From Rotaria macrura (lineage: Eukaryota; Rotifera; Eurotatoria; Philodinida; Philodinidae): a DNA stretch of 64,000 nt. The notes under the pieces were generated by a model that had not been told where the DNA came from, searched no databases, and saw nothing but the letters and a program-made list of their open reading frames with translations. How positions within the stretch are numbered: the stretch's first letter is position 1; each line of letters opens with the position of its first letter. Positions 61,748-64,000 of the stretch are shown here, one piece after another. Made by a program: the position numbers and the translations under genes. The stretch covers positions 1 to 64,000 of the forward strand of contig OENT01000562.1 in assembly GCA_900239685.1 (NCBI GenBank), given 5' to 3'.

Positions 61748-64000
61748 ATGATTAATCTCATGAAGTTTATTTTGACGAGCTTTCTGCTCTATCTTATTAT
61801 TGACCAGGTCCACAGTTCTTCAGAAGCAGTCATAGATGGTTAGCATTGATATAATTTTTTATTATCATTAAATCGACATTTCTATTGTAGTACCAACATC
61901 GAATGTTGACTGTCCCACTGATTTGACTTCATGTAGTCGTCCATGTCCTGATGGGAATTATCTACTTGATGGGAAAGGATGTATGACATGTGCATGTGCA
62001 TCAAGTGAAGGAAGACCATTAGTAATATGTCCTAAAGTACAATGTCGTTCGATTTGTGGTGATGCTGGTTATAAATTAGATGAAAACGGTTGTCAAACAT
62101 GTAAATGTATTTCACCAGAAAGTGTACAGTGTTCACGTGTGATGTGTCGTATGTTCTGTTCGAATGGATTTATGCGAGATGAAAATGGATGTGAATACTG
62201 TGCTTGTAACTCATCACCACAACAGTGTCCAGAATTGAAATGTTTAAAATCATGTATAAATGGTTATCGAAAAGATTACAGTGGTATGATTAGTGTTTCT
62301 TTTTTCTTATTTCGATCATGGACTATTTAATATGCAATTCTTCGGTTAAAGGTTGTCAAACATGTGAATGCGAAGACCAACAAGACAATAAATGTGCACC
62401 TTTGGAATGTGATTTGAAATGTAAATATGGTTTACAACGTGATAAATTCGGCTGTAAGCAATGTTCATGTAATCTTTGTTCGATGCGAACATGTCGAATG
62501 TATTGCATGTATGGTTTTCGACGAAATGAAGATGGTTGTGAAATATGTGAATGTGATTGGGCTCCTGTTTCAGAAAAAATTCAATGTAGTGAGGTAAGAA
62601 TTTTCTTCTGTCAATTAAAGATCTACTCAATTCATGATATTGTTTAGTGTATGCTTCATTGAATTTGTATGGATATCATAAAATGTTTCTCGAATAATAC
62701 TATTTTAAATATTTAGTTGCCATCGAAATGTCTTGAACTCTGATGTCGGTTCGTCTATCATAGAAACACTTTATTTTATTGAAAATTCCATTTTCATAAA
62801 ATGCTTGCAGTAGTAAATGGATGCAGATTTACAGGCCAATGAATCAGTAATCGATGTAATGATTTTTTTGAACCACAGGGTTCCGATAATTTCAGATATT
62901 AGAAAAAGAAAAGTCTGCCGATAAAATTTCTTTCATCCCTAAATTGACGATATCGAATAGAAATACGATGCAATACACGAGCATATGAAAATTTAGTACA
63001 ACTACATAGAATAATAAAATTATGTTAATTTTGTTTTTTTTCTTCTGAATAGAGAATTCCATGTCCTGGTACTCGTGTTTGTAATATGAATTTAAGATTA
63101 TGTGAAACAGGTAAATGTGAAGTTGTTTCATTGCCATCATCATTATGTTGTTTGTTTTAGTCGATCCGGATCGAGTAAATTGGTTTCTCTACGATTTTGA
63201 AATTCGTAGTGAAATATTTAATGATGAAAAATTTTTGCAATTATTTAAAAAGTATTTTTAAAAATATTTATTTATTTTCGATATGCGAATATTTAACTGT
63301 AATTTAGTGGTTTGATTAATAATATTGCTACGAAATATGGTTTAGAAGTAACACAAATAGCTGTTTCATCGGTTCAACCAAATGGCTTAACTGCATTTCA
63401 CATAATGCCATTCTTTGCTGAAAATATGGATGAATTCGAAAAGAAAATGGATCAAATCGATATCGATGTATTAGATTAAAAAATAAACAATATTATAATC
63501 GTTCATCCTTGTTTGCATTTATTGTTTTAGTTGAATTCGCATGAATTTCGTTCAGTATTACCAGCTGTTGTAAATGTTATTGACGGTATTGATCATCGAC
63601 AGTCAACAAGATCTGGTCTCGGTCGATTATGTGAGAAATTAAGAAACTTTGTACGTATGAATACGAAATCGATCATGGCTATAATCATCGTTCTTTTTGT
63701 TTCAACTGGACTGTTTATTATTCTTATGCATCTTAATGTAAGTATATCATTCTTGTTCTTTCTTTTGTCCGGATGTGCTTTTGTATTGATTATTCTTAAA
63801 AAACAAACTTATCTAGGCCTATCGTCGTCGTTTCACACAAGCAAGTCGTTCGGATGTAAATAGAAACTTTTCATTTTATTTGTCAAAATATTTTAAATCC
63901 TATTTTGAATTCACTCTTTAGTCGAAATCACCTATTTATGACACGACGTATCATCAAGCACCGACAGACGATGATCCATATAGCAGTGTTCATGTTACTG
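61748..64000 (+). CDS. Type I membrane protein with six antistasin-type modules (3' end outside window)
   Basis: Nine exons are visible (61748-61838, 61891-62283, 62352-62593, 63053-63110, 63161-63251, 63308-63467, 63531-63737, 63817-63855, 63922 onward), giving at least 453 aa in frame. A signal peptide occupies about 1-24. Six antistasin-type modules follow (about 36-235, each ending GCxxCxC), then a CPGTRVC segment. A membrane-proximal region of about 120 residues that I do not recognise (EVTQIAVSSVQPNGLTAFHI) comes before a helix at about 393-412. The cytoplasmic tail begins AYRRRFTQ and contains several Tyr (PIYDTTYHQ). Domain order and intron phases match the upstream gene, so the pair is a tandem duplication. 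It could act as a cell-surface protease inhibitor or receptor; the role is not known. Confidence 0.8.

Noticed and set aside
1..64000. CRISPR arrays, prokaryotic operons or insertion sequences
   Set aside because: The window is intron-rich eukaryotic DNA; no spaced direct repeats of CRISPR type and no bacterial transposase were seen.

Overview
The window is eukaryotic, AT-rich, animal nuclear DNA. Its genes carry many short GT-AG introns (often 50-80 bp) mixed with a few 2-3 kb introns. Several features point to a bdelloid rotifer (Rotaria/Adineta type): compact introns, intronless secreted hydrolases that look horizontally acquired, GT-rich telomere-like hairpins, small foldback elements, and closely packed genes preceded by possible spliced-leader acceptor sites. 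The species assignment is an inference; the animal gene models themselves are firm.

Left half (1-33.8 kb), accessory-like. Block 1-2.2 kb is repeat-rich. A spliced membrane protein with two concanavalin A/LamG-like domains lies at 2260-6579 (+); its 2.4 kb second intron holds a tRNA-like sequence and hairpins. An intronless M35-type (peptidyl-Lys) metalloendopeptidase follows at 7490-8551 (-). An 18-exon, apparently intact neprilysin-family (M13) peptidase occupies 12588-16422 (-). From 16.4 to 26.3 kb there are no convincing host genes. That stretch holds a foldback element, a 283-bp-arm perfect palindrome centred on a single N, a 362-bp MITE-like element, several GT/AC-rich hairpins and a decayed Ty3/gypsy pol. 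An intronless 753-aa family 8 polysaccharide lyase (26346-28607, -) comes next, then mostly non-coding sequence with one orphan membrane-protein exon.

Right half (33.8-64 kb), core-like. A two-exon REC114-like meiotic gene lies at 33841-34668 (-). Next come three tightly packed minus-strand housekeeping genes, in transcription order AP-1/2 beta-adaptin (43799-53356), WDR83/MORG1 (39533-43631) and uridine-cytidine kinase (36495-39485). Their intergenic gaps are 167 and 47 bp, and each downstream start is preceded by a polypyrimidine tract plus AG. This is compatible with a trans-spliced operon. About 5.4 kb of AT-rich non-coding DNA separates beta-adaptin from two tandem plus-strand genes made of antistasin-type cysteine modules. 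The first (58770-61010) is secreted and also has a WAP-like module and an acidic Tyr-rich stretch. The second (61748 to beyond the window end) is a type I membrane protein.

Functionally, the left half is rich in extracellular hydrolases and adhesion proteins and the right half in trafficking, nucleotide salvage and scaffold genes. Exon junctions were read by eye. For every spliced gene, exon lengths and phases add up to an open frame, except that the REC114-like start and the fate of the last exon of the first antistasin gene remain uncertain.
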